Assembly: GCF_902499075.1 (NCBI RefSeq)
Contig: NZ_CABVPP010000012.1
Span: 1-64,000 of the forward strand
Length of the DNA stretch: 64,000 nucleotides
Direction: 5' to 3'
Source of the DNA: Burkholderia pseudomultivorans
GTDB taxonomy: Bacteria > Pseudomonadota > Gammaproteobacteria > Burkholderiales > Burkholderiaceae
The notes below the pieces were generated by a model. The model was not told the DNA's origin, made no database searches, and worked only from the letters and a program-made list of their open reading frames with translations. The position numbers were made by a program, and so were the translations under genes. Every line of letters begins with the position of its first letter. Position 1 is the stretch's first letter. Below, piece after piece: positions 38,461 to 46,541 of the stretch.

Positions 38461-38961
38461 CTTCGCGTTGACGCACCCATCGCTCAACGCCGCGCCCGGG
38501 GCAGCGCTTCTCGCGCCGCGATGGAATGGCCGTTGTGTCGGCTCCGCGGAATCGACCTGCACCGGTGTGTCCGTCCTGGCGGCACGCCTGCCGCTCCCCG
38601 TAGCCCCGAGTTTCGACGGCGCGGTAGCGCCAACCTGATTCACACCGCCGCTGTGCAGCACGGGCGCCCCGCGCGAAAGCGGCGCGTGTTCGCGCGCACC
38701 ATCGACCGTGTACCGCATTCCGCGTCCATGACACGATAATATGACTCAAACATGATGCATGATTCAACGTTCTCCGCGTTGGGACGCCGAACCCGTCCTC
38801 GGTCCTCTATTCCTCCCCCGACGAATCGACTTCAAAATTCGTTTCATCAGCGGCCTCAACCTCCAATTTTCGTCCCTTATCGGGTATATCGACGTTCCCG
38901 GCGATAGGTTGCCGCGCCATTCCGGTGCGCGACGCAAAAATTCCCGGTACAAATAATTCAT
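38461..38961. other. 500-bp non-coding stretch with paired TGANTCA sites
   Basis: No coding sequence is convincing here; the short frames on either strand lack family resemblance. Two near-palindromic heptamers, TGACTCA (38742-38748) and TGATTCA (38760-38766), stand 18 bp apart in an AT-rich patch. The same pair with the same 18-bp spacing occurs in the SDR/flavoprotein divergent promoter (46415 and 46433). This suggests a binding site for the LitR-like regulator, but there is no obvious gene start next to it. Confidence 0.5.
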
Positions 38962-39005
38962 TGAATCGCTTTTCTGCTTCACTTTCCCGGAAATTTGCAT
39001 ACAAT
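38962..39005 (+). promoter_or_regulatory. Promoter of the HTH-less LitR-like gene, shared architecture
   Basis: TGAATC (38962-38967), then nine bases, CTTCAC (38977-38982), 17 bases and TACAAT (39000-39005), with the GTG start 37 bp further on. The TGAATC also forms a palindrome with the preceding ATTCA (ATTCA-T-TGAAT). The identical geometry recurs at 49646, 61430 and, on the other strand, at 46421-46378. The -35 is weak, implying an activator or an alternative sigma factor. Confidence 0.75.
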
Positions 39006-39041
39006 CCAGCTGTGACGCATGAATCGACCAAGGAGTCCCCC

Positions 39042-39827
39042 GTGCCAACACGCAATCACGCCATCAATCCGCGCCGCTTACTGGCATGCCCAGCTTCATT
39101 GATCGGGCGTGGCTCCGTGGCGAGCGCCCGCGGCCCGTCCCGGCACGCCGGTGCGGCATCCGGGCCGCCGGTTGCGTCGCGCCGACTGGAGGCCGCGCAG
39201 TGTCGCGGCGAGCGTCGCCGGCACCGCTCACCGCAGCAGACCACCCCGTGCGCAAGCGCCGGCCCGAACGACACGTCGGTCGAGCCGCGATCAAACTCCG
39301 TCGCAGCGCGCGCGCATCCGACGCTCCTCGTCACGGGCAGCCTGACTGCATCCGACGAAGCGGCCGAAGGGGCCGGCCTGCATGTTTGCGAGCGCGTCGA
39401 GTCGTTGGCACGAGCGCTCCGGCAGCCGTGCCTTGCCGTGGACGCGCTGATCGCCGAGGTCACGTCGCTGCACATCGATCTGGCGAATCAGTTCGTATCG
39501 CTCGCACGGGCGCGCCATGTCCGCGCAGCCGCGCTCGTCTATGAGCACGGCAGCGCGCAAGCGCTTTCGGCGGTGCGGCGCGCAGGGTTCCACCTGTTCC
39601 GCTCGGTCGGCGGCCGCGTCGATCAGACGTTCGTGCTGACGAAGCTGCAACAGTCCGTCGCCGTCACGCTGGCAGCCACGATGGCGGCGAACGACCCGGT
39701 ATGGCGGCTCTACCGGGACGTCGAAGGCTGGGCGCGAGCGCCATCAGCGTGCCCATCGTGCGCGTACAGAGCCGGCGCTCCGGCGACGCGGCCGCATCGC
39801 CACGCATGCCCGCGTGCACGCAGGTGA
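39042..39827 (+). CDS. LitR-like sensor-domain protein lacking the MerR helix-turn-helix
   Basis: The 261-residue protein starts at GTG 39042 behind AAGGAG. Residues 90-205 match the C-terminal domain of the MerR-type protein at 49727. Corresponding pairs are ALIAEVTSLHIDLANQF with ALIATTTSLHEDVVSQL, ALVYEHGSAQALSAVRRAGFHLFRS with AVVYAFGTAEAIELARLSGFELFRS, and FVLTKLQQSV with SIISKLAQAV. The N-terminal 85 residues carry no helix-turn-helix; they are basic, Ser/Ala-rich and probably unfolded. The same organisation, including MPxRN and RRxLACP at the start, is found in the second copy at 61514, so this is a stable design rather than a broken gene. It may act as a partner or antagonist of the full-length regulator. 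Confidence 0.72.
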   Translation: MPTRNHAINPRRLLACPASLIGRGSVASARGPSRHAGAASGPPVASRRLEAAQCRGERRRHRSPQQTTPCASAGPNDTSVEPRSNSVAARAHPTLLVTGSLTASDEAAEGAGLHVCERVESLARALRQPCLAVDALIAEVTSLHIDLANQFVSLARARHVRAAALVYEHGSAQALSAVRRAGFHLFRSVGGRVDQTFVLTKLQQSVAVTLAATMAANDPVWRLYRDVEGWARAPSACPSCAYRAGAPATRPHRHACPRARR

Positions 39828-39953
39828 GCGGCGCCCGCCAGATGCGCCGTCGAAACGTCGGCGGCCGCTCGGCTGTTACCCGATGAACGCGAGCATCGCA
39901 TCGCGTCAGTCGTGATTCATCGCACCACCCCTAACCTCGAGAAACGAACCGAA

Positions 39954-40685
39954 ATGGGAAATCTGATCGACGCTCCCGCGCGTACGCTGACTGCGATCGA
40001 CGAGGGCATTCCTCTGTCGCTCATCATTCGCCGGCGGCTCGAGCACGCGGGCGCACGCTTCCATGCCAACGACAACATCGCCGCGCACCTGCGTGACGGC
40101 GAACTGGATGCATTGCAGAACGAAGTCGCACAGCAAATGGAAGCGGTGCTGCGCTCGCTGGTGATCGACGTCGACAACGACCACAACACCCGAGAGACCG
40201 CACAGCGCGTCGCAAAGATGTTCATCCGCGAAGTGTTCGCGGGCCGCTACGAGGCAGCGCCGCTCGTGACCGAATTCCCGAACGTCGAGCGGCTCGACGA
40301 GTTGCTGATCGTGGGCCCGCTGCGCGTACGCAGCGCGTGCTCGCATCACCTTTGCCCGATCATGGGCCGCATCTGGATCGGCGTGCTGCCCAGCGCCACG
40401 TCGAACCTGATCGGCCTGTCGAAGTATGGACGGCTGGTGAACTGGGTCATGACGCGCCCGCAGATCCAGGAGGAAGCGGTCAAGCAGATTGCCGACCTGC
40501 TCGAATCGCGCATCGCGCCCGACGGGCTGGCGGTCGTGCTCGAGGCCGACCACTTCTGCATGCACTGGCGCGGCACCAAGGACGATCAGGCAAAGATGAC
40601 CAACAGCGTGATGCGCGGAAAGTTTCTCGCGGACGCATCGCTGCGCCGGGAGTTTCTCGCGTTGTTGCCGGGAAAGAATGCATAA
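39954..40685 (+). CDS. folE: GTP cyclohydrolase I, type FolE
   Basis: The 243-residue enzyme converts GTP to 7,8-dihydroneopterin triphosphate, the first step to folate and pterins. The zinc site CSHHLCP lies near residue 125, and IGLSKYGRLVNWVMTRPQIQEE near 155 and ADHFCMHWRGTKDD near 197 complete the active site. Its length and motifs are normal. The start at 39954 (MGNLIDAP) is used; the frame opens at 39912, overlapping a TGATTCA site. In several bacteria a folE copy next to photolyase genes is light-induced, presumably to make the pterin antenna of photolyase. Here it lies between the HTH-less LitR-like gene and an ECF sigma gene. A decayed copy is at 62385. Confidence 0.94.
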   Translation: MGNLIDAPARTLTAIDEGIPLSLIIRRRLEHAGARFHANDNIAAHLRDGELDALQNEVAQQMEAVLRSLVIDVDNDHNTRETAQRVAKMFIREVFAGRYEAAPLVTEFPNVERLDELLIVGPLRVRSACSHHLCPIMGRIWIGVLPSATSNLIGLSKYGRLVNWVMTRPQIQEEAVKQIADLLESRIAPDGLAVVLEADHFCMHWRGTKDDQAKMTNSVMRGKFLADASLRREFLALLPGKNA

Positions 40686-40801
40686 CCCGCGCGGCAGGCA
40701 CGCGCGACTGATGCGACATCGCAATGTCTGGTCATGATCCGCGCTCGCTAGTCATCGCGAGCGCGCAACAGCAGGAAGCTCAAAGCCATGCGGAGTTCCC
40801 G

Positions 40802-41506
40802 ATGAACCGTTCGCACGAATCACTCCTCCGATCTTCCGGCCCGGGGCGAACGACGCCGCTGCCCGCAGGCAGGCAGCCGCAGCGGAGGGCGTCCCGCGCG
40901 CGATCGCGCCCCGGCGGCAGGACCGACATCAGCGCCGATGCCGCCGTTCTGCCTGACGAAGCATGCGACGCACATGCGGAACTCGACCGCTTGCTGGCTC
41001 GCGTCGCGACAGGCGACGAGCATGCGTTCGCGCAGCTGTATCGATGGACCGCACCGCGGCTGTTCGGCGCGATCCTGAGGATGATCCGCGATCGTCATGA
41101 AGCGGAAGACCTGCTTCAAGACGTGTTCACGACAGCATGGCGCCGCGCCGGTTCGTTCGACGCCACACGCGGCGCGGCAATGACATGGTTGATGACGCTC
41201 GCCCGCAACCGGACCATCGACCGGATCCGGCAGCACCGCGAGCTGCCGCTCGACGACGAGCTGGCGCTGTCGATCCCCGACGCAAGCCCGACGCCCGATC
41301 TCGGCGCGCAGGCGAACCAGGAGCGCCTGCGTCTGGAGCGCGGACTCGCGCATCTGGGCGAGCGGCAGGCGTATGTTTTGCGGGAAGCGTTTCACGGTGG
41401 CGCGTCGTATGCGGAGCTGGCCGAACGCATGCAGGTGCCGCTTGGCACGATGAAGAGCTGGATTCGCCGCAGCCTGATGCGGTTGAAGATCTATCTGGAG
41501 CAGTAA
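40802..41506 (+). CDS. ECF (extracytoplasmic function) RNA polymerase sigma factor
   Basis: The 234-residue protein has an N-terminal basic, disordered extension (~50 residues) and then sigma region 2: DEHAFAQLYRWTAPRLFGAILRMI, EAEDLLQDVFTTAWRRAGSFD and WLMTLARNRTIDRIR. Region 4 follows with LGERQAYVLREAFHGGASYAELAERMQVPLGTMKSWIRRSLMRL. It lacks a C-terminal extension, and no anti-sigma gene of the ChrR type is adjacent, which is unusual since photo-oxidative ECF factors are normally paired with one. The start could also be 40724. Control may be by transcription through the LitR-like regulators. Confidence 0.88.
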   Translation: MNRSHESLLRSSGPGRTTPLPAGRQPQRRASRARSRPGGRTDISADAAVLPDEACDAHAELDRLLARVATGDEHAFAQLYRWTAPRLFGAILRMIRDRHEAEDLLQDVFTTAWRRAGSFDATRGAAMTWLMTLARNRTIDRIRQHRELPLDDELALSIPDASPTPDLGAQANQERLRLERGLAHLGERQAYVLREAFHGGASYAELAERMQVPLGTMKSWIRRSLMRLKIYLEQ

Positions 41507-41768
41507 GCGCGAGCGGCGCGACCCGGTTCGATCGCGCCGAGCCACTTGGCCCGAGCAACGGCGCGCTTCGCGCAGCCGTTGCATCGGCATTCTCGGGAGC
41601 CGAATCCGCACGATATTGGCGTGCTTGCCGACTGCTGGGAATCGGCGCCGCACCGCATCCGTTCCGCTCGATGCGGACGACGAATGACGGTCGTGCAGCG
41701 GCGCGTGAATCCTCATTCCAAGCGACCGCGTACATCGACACCCCCGCCGTTTCACACGCGCCAGCGCT

Positions 41769-42470
41769 TCAAACCGCGCGGCGAACCATCAGTTCCTTGA
41801 TCTTGCCGATCGCCTTCGTCGGGTTCAGGCCCTTCGGGCAAACGTCGACGCAGTTCATGATCGTGTGGCAACGGAACAGACGGTACGGGTCTTCCAGGTT
41901 GTCGAGACGCTCGCCGGTGGCGGTGTCGCGGCTGTCCGCGATGAAGCGGTAAGCCTGCAGCAGGCCGGCCGGGCCGACGAACTTGTCCGGGTTCCACCAG
42001 AAGCTCGGGCACGACGTCGAGCAGCTCGCGCACAGAATGCACTCGTACACGCCGTCGAGCTCGTCGCGCTCTTCCGGCGACTGCAGACGTTCCTTCTCCG
42101 GCGGCGGCGCGTCGTTGATCAGGTACGGCTTGATCGAGTGGTACTGGTTGAAGAAGTGCGTCATGTCGACGATCAGGTCGCGCACGACGGGCAGGCCCGG
42201 CAGCGGACGCAGCACGATCTTCTGCGGCAGGTCGTTCAGGTTCGTCAGACACGCGAGCCCGTTCTTGCCGTTGATGTTCATCGCGTCCGAACCGCACACG
42301 CCTTCGCGGCACGAACGGCGGAACGACAGCGTCTCGTCGAGTGCTTTCAGCTTGACCAGCGCGTCCAGCAACATGCGCTCGTGCTTGATCTCGAGCTCGT
42401 ACGTCTGCATGCGCGGCGCCGCGTCCTTGTCCGGATCGTAGCGGTAGACTTCAAAAATGCGTTTTGCCAT
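41769..42470 (-). CDS. sdhB: Succinate dehydrogenase iron-sulfur subunit
   Basis: The 233-residue protein has the plant-type [2Fe-2S] motif [22 protein letters not shown] near 55-75. The [4Fe-4S] and [3Fe-4S] motifs [12 protein letters not shown] near 145 and [17 protein letters not shown] near 200 follow. It passes electrons from the flavin of SdhA to ubiquinone at the SdhCD membrane anchor. It is the last gene of sdhCDAB and is convergent with the ECF sigma gene, 262 bp apart. No sdhE or gltA follows, unlike the usual beta-proteobacterial order. Confidence 0.96.
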   Translation of the reverse strand: MAKRIFEVYRYDPDKDAAPRMQTYELEIKHERMLLDALVKLKALDETLSFRRSCREGVCGSDAMNINGKNGLACLTNLNDLPQKIVLRPLPGLPVVRDLIVDMTHFFNQYHSIKPYLINDAPPPEKERLQSPEERDELDGVYECILCASCSTSCPSFWWNPDKFVGPAGLLQAYRFIADSRDTATGERLDNLEDPYRLFRCHTIMNCVDVCPKGLNPTKAIGKIKELMVRRAV

Positions 42471-42491
42471 TTCAGATTCCTTTGATTCGGC

Positions 42492-44267
42492 TTAGAACGT
42501 ACGCGCCTTCGGCGGCACGGACTCGACCGTCAGCGGCTGCATTTGAACCGGCTTGTAGTCGAGGCGGTCACCTTCGCTGTACCACAGCGTGTGACGCAGC
42601 CAGTTCTCGTCGTCGCGGTGCTCGTAGTCGCTGTGCGCGTGCGCGCCGCGGCTTTCCTTGCGCGCCTCGGCCGAGACCATCGTCGCGCGGGCGACTTCGA
42701 TCAGGTTCTCCAGCTCGAGCGCTTCGACGCGCGCGGTGTTGAACACCTTCGACTTGTCCTTCAGGTGGATGTGCTCGACACGCTGCTTGAGGCCGTCCAT
42801 CAGTTCGACGCCTTCCTTCAGCAGCGCCGAGGTGCGGAACACGCCTGCATGCTTCTGCATCGTCGCACGGATGTCGTTCGCGACGTCCTGCGTGTACTCG
42901 CCCGAGCTCGACTTGTCGAGCTTGTTCAGGCGCGCCAGCGAGAATTCGCCCGCGTCGGCCGGCAGCGGCTTGTGTTCCTTCTGCTTCTTGACCTGCTCGA
43001 CGATGTGGTTGCCGGCCGCACGGCCGAACACCACGAGATCCAGCAGCGAGTTCGTGCCGAGGCGGTTCGCGCCGTGCACCGACACGCACGAGCATTCGCC
43101 CACTGCGTAGAAGCCGTTGATCGGCTCCTTGTGATCGCGGGACGTGCCGACGACCTGACCGTGGATGTTGGTCGGGATGCCGCCCATCTGATAGTGGATC
43201 GTCGGGACGACCGGGATCGGCTCCTTGATGCAGTCGACGTTCGCGAACTTCAGCGCGATCTCGCGGATCGACGGCAGACGCTTCATGATCGTCTCGGCGC
43301 CGATGTGCGACAGGTCGAGCAGCACGTGATCCTTGTTCGGACCGACGCCGCGGCCTTCCTTGATTTCCTGGTCCATCGAACGCGACACGAAATCGCGCGG
43401 CGCCAGATCCTTCAGCGTCGGCGCGTAGCGCTCCATGAAGCGCTCGCCGTTCGCGTTGCGCAGAATGCCGCCTTCGCCGCGCACGCCTTCGGTGATCAGC
43501 ACGCCCGCGCCGGCCACGCCGGTCGGGTGGAACTGCCAGAACTCCATGTCCTGCAGCGCCACGCCTGCGCGCGCCGCCATGCCGAGGCCGTCGCCGGTGT
43601 TGATGAACGCGTTGGTCGACGCCGCGAAGATCCGGCCTGCGCCGCCCGTCGCGAACAGCGTCGTCTTGCCTTCCATGATGTAGACGTCGCCCGTTTCCAT
43701 TTCGAGCGCCGTCACGCCGAGCACGTCGCCGTCCGCGTCGCGGATCAGGTCGAGCGCCATCCATTCGACGAAGAACTGCGTCTTCGCTTCGACGTTTTGC
43801 TGGTACAGCGTGTGCAGCAGCGCGTGACCGGTACGGTCGGCGGCCGCGCAGGCGCGCTGGACCGGCTTCTCGCCGTAGTTCGCGGTGTGGCCGCCGAACG
43901 GACGCTGATAGATCGTGCCGTCGGCGTTGCGGTCGAACGGCATGCCGAAGTGCTCGAGCTCGTACACGACGTTCGGCGCCTCACGGCACATGAATTCGAT
44001 CGCGTCCTGGTCGCCGAGCCAGTCGGAGCCCTTGATCGTGTCGTAGAAGTGGAAGTGCCAGTTGTCTTCGCTCATGTTGCCGAGCGACGCACCGATGCCG
44101 CCCTGCGCGGCCACCGTGTGCGAACGGGTCGGGAACACCTTCGACAGCACGCCGACCGACAGGCCCGCGCGCGACAGTTGCAGCGCCGCGCGCAAGCCGG
44201 AGCCGCCCGCGCCGACGATCACGACGTCGAACTTGCGACGCGGGAGGGAAGTTTTGATTGCAGCCAT
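42492..44267 (-). CDS. sdhA: Succinate dehydrogenase flavoprotein subunit
   Basis: The 591-residue flavoprotein has the FAD motif [20 protein letters not shown] near 13 and the covalent FAD His in [11 protein letters not shown] near 50. Substrate-binding motifs [22 protein letters not shown] near 247 and [19 protein letters not shown] near 395 are present. Sequence and length match SdhA of the TCA cycle/complex II. Codon use is strongly biased toward preferred codons, as in highly expressed housekeeping genes. It is separated from sdhD by 3 bp and from sdhB by 21 bp. Confidence 0.97.
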   Translation of the reverse strand: MAAIKTSLPRRKFDVVIVGAGGSGLRAALQLSRAGLSVGVLSKVFPTRSHTVAAQGGIGASLGNMSEDNWHFHFYDTIKGSDWLGDQDAIEFMCREAPNVVYELEHFGMPFDRNADGTIYQRPFGGHTANYGEKPVQRACAAADRTGHALLHTLYQQNVEAKTQFFVEWMALDLIRDADGDVLGVTALEMETGDVYIMEGKTTLFATGGAGRIFAASTNAFINTGDGLGMAARAGVALQDMEFWQFHPTGVAGAGVLITEGVRGEGGILRNANGERFMERYAPTLKDLAPRDFVSRSMDQEIKEGRGVGPNKDHVLLDLSHIGAETIMKRLPSIREIALKFANVDCIKEPIPVVPTIHYQMGGIPTNIHGQVVGTSRDHKEPINGFYAVGECSCVSVHGANRLGTNSLLDLVVFGRAAGNHIVEQVKKQKEHKPLPADAGEFSLARLNKLDKSSSGEYTQDVANDIRATMQKHAGVFRTSALLKEGVELMDGLKQRVEHIHLKDKSKVFNTARVEALELENLIEVARATMVSAEARKESRGAHAHSDYEHRDDENWLRHTLWYSEGDRLDYKPVQMQPLTVESVPPKARTF

Positions 44268-44270
44268 TCT

Positions 44271-44639
44271 TTACACTCTCCAGAGAATCTGCGCGGCGTA
44301 GCCCGCACATGCGAGCAGCCAGACGATGGTCAGCGATTGCAGCAGCAGGCGCACACCGACGGGCTTCACGTAGTCCATCCAGATGTCGCGCACGCCGACC
44401 CATGCGTGATAGAAGAGGGAAAGCAGCGTCACGAAGGTCGCGAGCTTCATCCATTGTGCGGAGAAGATCGACGCCCAGCCTTCGTAGGAGAAGTCGTGCG
44501 CGCCGAAGAACAGGACGAGCAGAATGACCGTGTAGACCGCCATGATCGTGGCGGTGACGCGCTGCGCGAGCCAGTCGCGCAGGCCGTAGTGCGCGCCGAC
44601 GACGAGGCGCTTCGAGCCGATTCGGTTGTTGGCTGCCAT
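44271..44639 (-). CDS. sdhD: Succinate dehydrogenase membrane anchor subunit
   Basis: The 122-residue protein has three hydrophobic helices. The first begins after GLRDWLAQRVTATIMAVYT, and the central helix region has the haem-ligand-type His in FYHAWVGVRDIWMDYVKP near 84. Such SdhD subunits with SdhC bind haem b and ubiquinone. The gene lies directly between sdhC (4 bp) and sdhA (3 bp). Nothing unusual is seen in it. Confidence 0.94.
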   Translation of the reverse strand: MAANNRIGSKRLVVGAHYGLRDWLAQRVTATIMAVYTVILLVLFFGAHDFSYEGWASIFSAQWMKLATFVTLLSLFYHAWVGVRDIWMDYVKPVGVRLLLQSLTIVWLLACAGYAAQILWRV

Positions 44640-44643
44640 TTTC

Positions 44644-45060
44644 TTAGAATGCTCCGAACAGTTTGAGTGCCATGGCGATCGTCAGCGCGATCGAGACGAC
44701 AAAGACGACGACGGCCGTCCGCTTGCCGCCTTCCTTCGAGACGGCGTCGTGGTTGACGTCCATCAGCAGGTGGCGAATGCCGGCGCAGAAATGGTGGAAG
44801 AACGCCCACGACAGCGCGAGGACGATCAGTTTGACGACGATGTTGGAGAGGAACTGCTTGAAGACTTCGAAGCTGAGCTCCGACGTCAGGCTCTGGTCGA
44901 AGAGAAACAGCAAGAACGGCAGGAACAGGAACAGCAGCGCGCCGCTGACTCGGTGGAGAATCGACAATATCGCCGCCAGCGGCATCCGATATTTCAACGT
45001 GATGTCGCCGATTCCGATGTTCCGGTATTCGCGTGGGCGAGGCGTTCTTGACGTAGTCAT
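44644..45060 (-). CDS. sdhC: Succinate dehydrogenase cytochrome b556 subunit
   Basis: The 138-residue protein has three membrane helices, the quinone-site segment LSILHRVSGALLFLFLPFLLF near 35 (Ser and Arg contacts) and FHHFCAGIRHLLMDVNH near 85 with the haem His. The start at 45060 has GGAG nine bases upstream. That site overlaps the end of DUF3429, whose stop codon is only 13 bp before the sdhC start. There is no room for a separate sdh promoter in the gap, so transcription probably comes from the SDR-DUF3429 promoter unless one is hidden inside DUF3429. Confidence 0.95.
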   Translation of the reverse strand: MTTSRTPRPREYRNIGIGDITLKYRMPLAAILSILHRVSGALLFLFLPFLLFLFDQSLTSELSFEVFKQFLSNIVVKLIVLALSWAFFHHFCAGIRHLLMDVNHDAVSKEGGKRTAVVVFVVSIALTIAMALKLFGAF

Positions 45061-45073
45061 GACAAGCTCCGGA

Positions 45074-45532
45074 TCAACCGTTCGTCGACGCTGCGGCGGC
45101 CAGCAGCGACAGGCCGGCGACACTCGTCAACAGGCATCGCAACGCGAAATACCAGCCCGGAATGAGCGCTTTTCTCCACAGCACGCCGTCGACCGCCGCG
45201 CAGCCGACGAGACCGATCGCCATTCCCGCGAGCCGCGCGCCGATGTCCGGCAGCATCAGTACGGCCCACGCCATGAGCGCGGGAATCACGCTCCACCCGT
45301 AGAGCATCCGCTGGCGCGGCGGCGATTCGGGTGCCCGCAGCGCGATGCCCCAGTGCACGGCGCCGACGAACGATACGATACACGCGGCGTAGTTCAACAG
45401 CGCGTGCACGTAAACATCGTGACGCGACGACGCATGCACGCTCAGCCACGACAGCGCGATGAACGGCACCAGGCCGGCGAGCGCCAACGCGGCCGGAACG
45501 CGGTAACGGCGCAGCATCGCACGCATGCTCAT
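45074..45532 (-). CDS. DUF3429 membrane protein
   Basis: A 152-residue protein with four to five hydrophobic helices. The DUF3429 signature HALLNYAACIVSFVGAVHWGIALRAPE lies near 45, followed by LYGWSVIPALMAWAVLMLP. The family is unknown in function but frequent in light-responsive clusters of Pseudomonas and Burkholderia-type bacteria. The start at 45532 (MSMRAML) overlaps the SDR stop by 4 bp and is better than the upstream start at 45598, which would lie well inside the SDR gene. It is followed by sdhC 13 bp later. Confidence 0.85.
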   Translation of the reverse strand: MSMRAMLRRYRVPAALALAGLVPFIALSWLSVHASSRHDVYVHALLNYAACIVSFVGAVHWGIALRAPESPPRQRMLYGWSVIPALMAWAVLMLPDIGARLAGMAIGLVGCAAVDGVLWRKALIPGWYFALRCLLTSVAGLSLLAAAASTNG

Positions 45533-46281
45533 GGCCTCGCTGGAACGATCAGCGCACCCTGCCCGCCATCGACGCCGAATTGCTGGCCGGTCACCCATGA
45601 CGCATCGTCGCTCAACAGGAATTCCGCAAATGCGGCAGGATCGTCGCCAGCGCCGATCCGTCCGAGCGGACTGGCGTCCGCGAGGCGCTTCGCGACCTGC
45701 GGCGCACTCGTCAGGCGCGCGGACATCGCCGACGCGATCAGGCCTGGATGAACGCAGTTCACGCGAATTCCGCGCGCCGCGTAGGTGGCGGCAGCCGACT
45801 GCGCGAGCGCGGCCACGGCGGCTTTCGCGCTGGCAATCGCCTCATGGTTGGGAAAGCCCGCTCTCGACGCGACGCTGCCGAACAAGACCGCACTGCCCCC
45901 GGCCTGAGCGGCGAGCACTGTGCGCATGAACGCGCGCAGCGCGTTCCATGCCGAAAAGTAATTCGCCGCGAACGCGTCGTGCAGTTCGGCATCCGAAGTC
46001 GAATGCATCGGCTTGACGACGATCGAGCCGACGCAATGCGCGAGCCCGTCCGGCGCGCCGAAACGCTCGACGCCTGTCGCGAGCGCACGATCGAGCGCAG
46101 CCGCGTCAGTTGCGTCGGCAGGCGCCACGACCACACGCTCGCGCGACAACGTCTCCGCAAGAACGCCGAGACGCTCCGGGTTTCGTGCAGTGAGCAGCGT
46201 TGAAACGCCTTTGGCGTTCAGCCGACGCGCGAGCGCACTGCCGACGGCCCCCGTTGCACCGCAGATCCACACAAACGCCAT
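45529..46281 (-). CDS. Short-chain dehydrogenase-like protein without the catalytic Tyr
   Basis: The 250-residue protein has the SDR Rossmann fold. WICGATGAVGSALARRL near 5 is the cofactor loop, FGSVASRAG holds the expected Ser, and NCVHPGLIASAM and the C-terminal VTGQQFGVDGGQG are conserved. In the YxxxK position the sequence reads IASAK, so the catalytic Tyr is replaced by Ile while Lys is kept. Either the enzyme works differently or it is a binding protein. It opens the operon SDR-DUF3429-sdhCDAB. The start at 46281 follows AGGAGTCGCC. The homologue in Pseudomonas light clusters is placed similarly. Confidence 0.83.
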   Translation of the reverse strand: MAFVWICGATGAVGSALARRLNAKGVSTLLTARNPERLGVLAETLSRERVVVAPADATDAAALDRALATGVERFGAPDGLAHCVGSIVVKPMHSTSDAELHDAFAANYFSAWNALRAFMRTVLAAQAGGSAVLFGSVASRAGFPNHEAIASAKAAVAALAQSAAATYAARGIRVNCVHPGLIASAMSARLTSAPQVAKRLADASPLGRIGAGDDPAAFAEFLLSDDASWVTGQQFGVDGGQGALIVPARP

Positions 46282-46377
46282 GGCGACTCCTGTTGCGAAC
46301 ATGCTTCCCGTTTCGGCGATTCCGGCTCGTGCGCGACGCTTGACCGGGCCGCGCACGAGCCGATCCTCACAGACTCG

Positions 46378-46421
46378 ATTCTATGCCATTTTCATACTCA
46401 ATGAAGCACTATCATGACTCA
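46378..46421 (-). promoter_or_regulatory. Promoter of SDR-DUF3429-sdhCDAB, shared architecture
   Basis: On the minus strand TGAGTC (46421-46416) is followed after nine bases by CTTCAT (46406-46401), 17 bases and TAGAAT (46383-46378). This is the same geometry as the promoters of the LitR-like and MerR genes. The transcript would start near 46371, about 90 bp before the SDR start. On the + strand TGACTCA (46415-46421) and TGAATCA (46433-46439) stand 18 bp apart, so a dimeric regulator may cover the upstream end. Confidence 0.72.
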
Positions 46422-46541
46422 TTTCTAGGCCATGAATCATGACTTTCATGGTTTCCGCCTGTGAAATGTCGGCGTTTCACGCCAGAATGGCATAAACTTT
46501 TCATGCCAAGCCGAATAATCCGCGCAATTCCTCGCATTTTT

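Noticed and set aside
38764-39051. Antisense 95-residue frame over the LitR-like promoter
   Set aside because: No ribosome site or family resemblance; it would cover a promoter conserved in three other places.
39913-39953. Shared-type promoter before folE
   Set aside because: A TGATTCA lies at 39913, but no matching -35 and -10 follow; folE may be read from the upstream LitR-like promoter instead.
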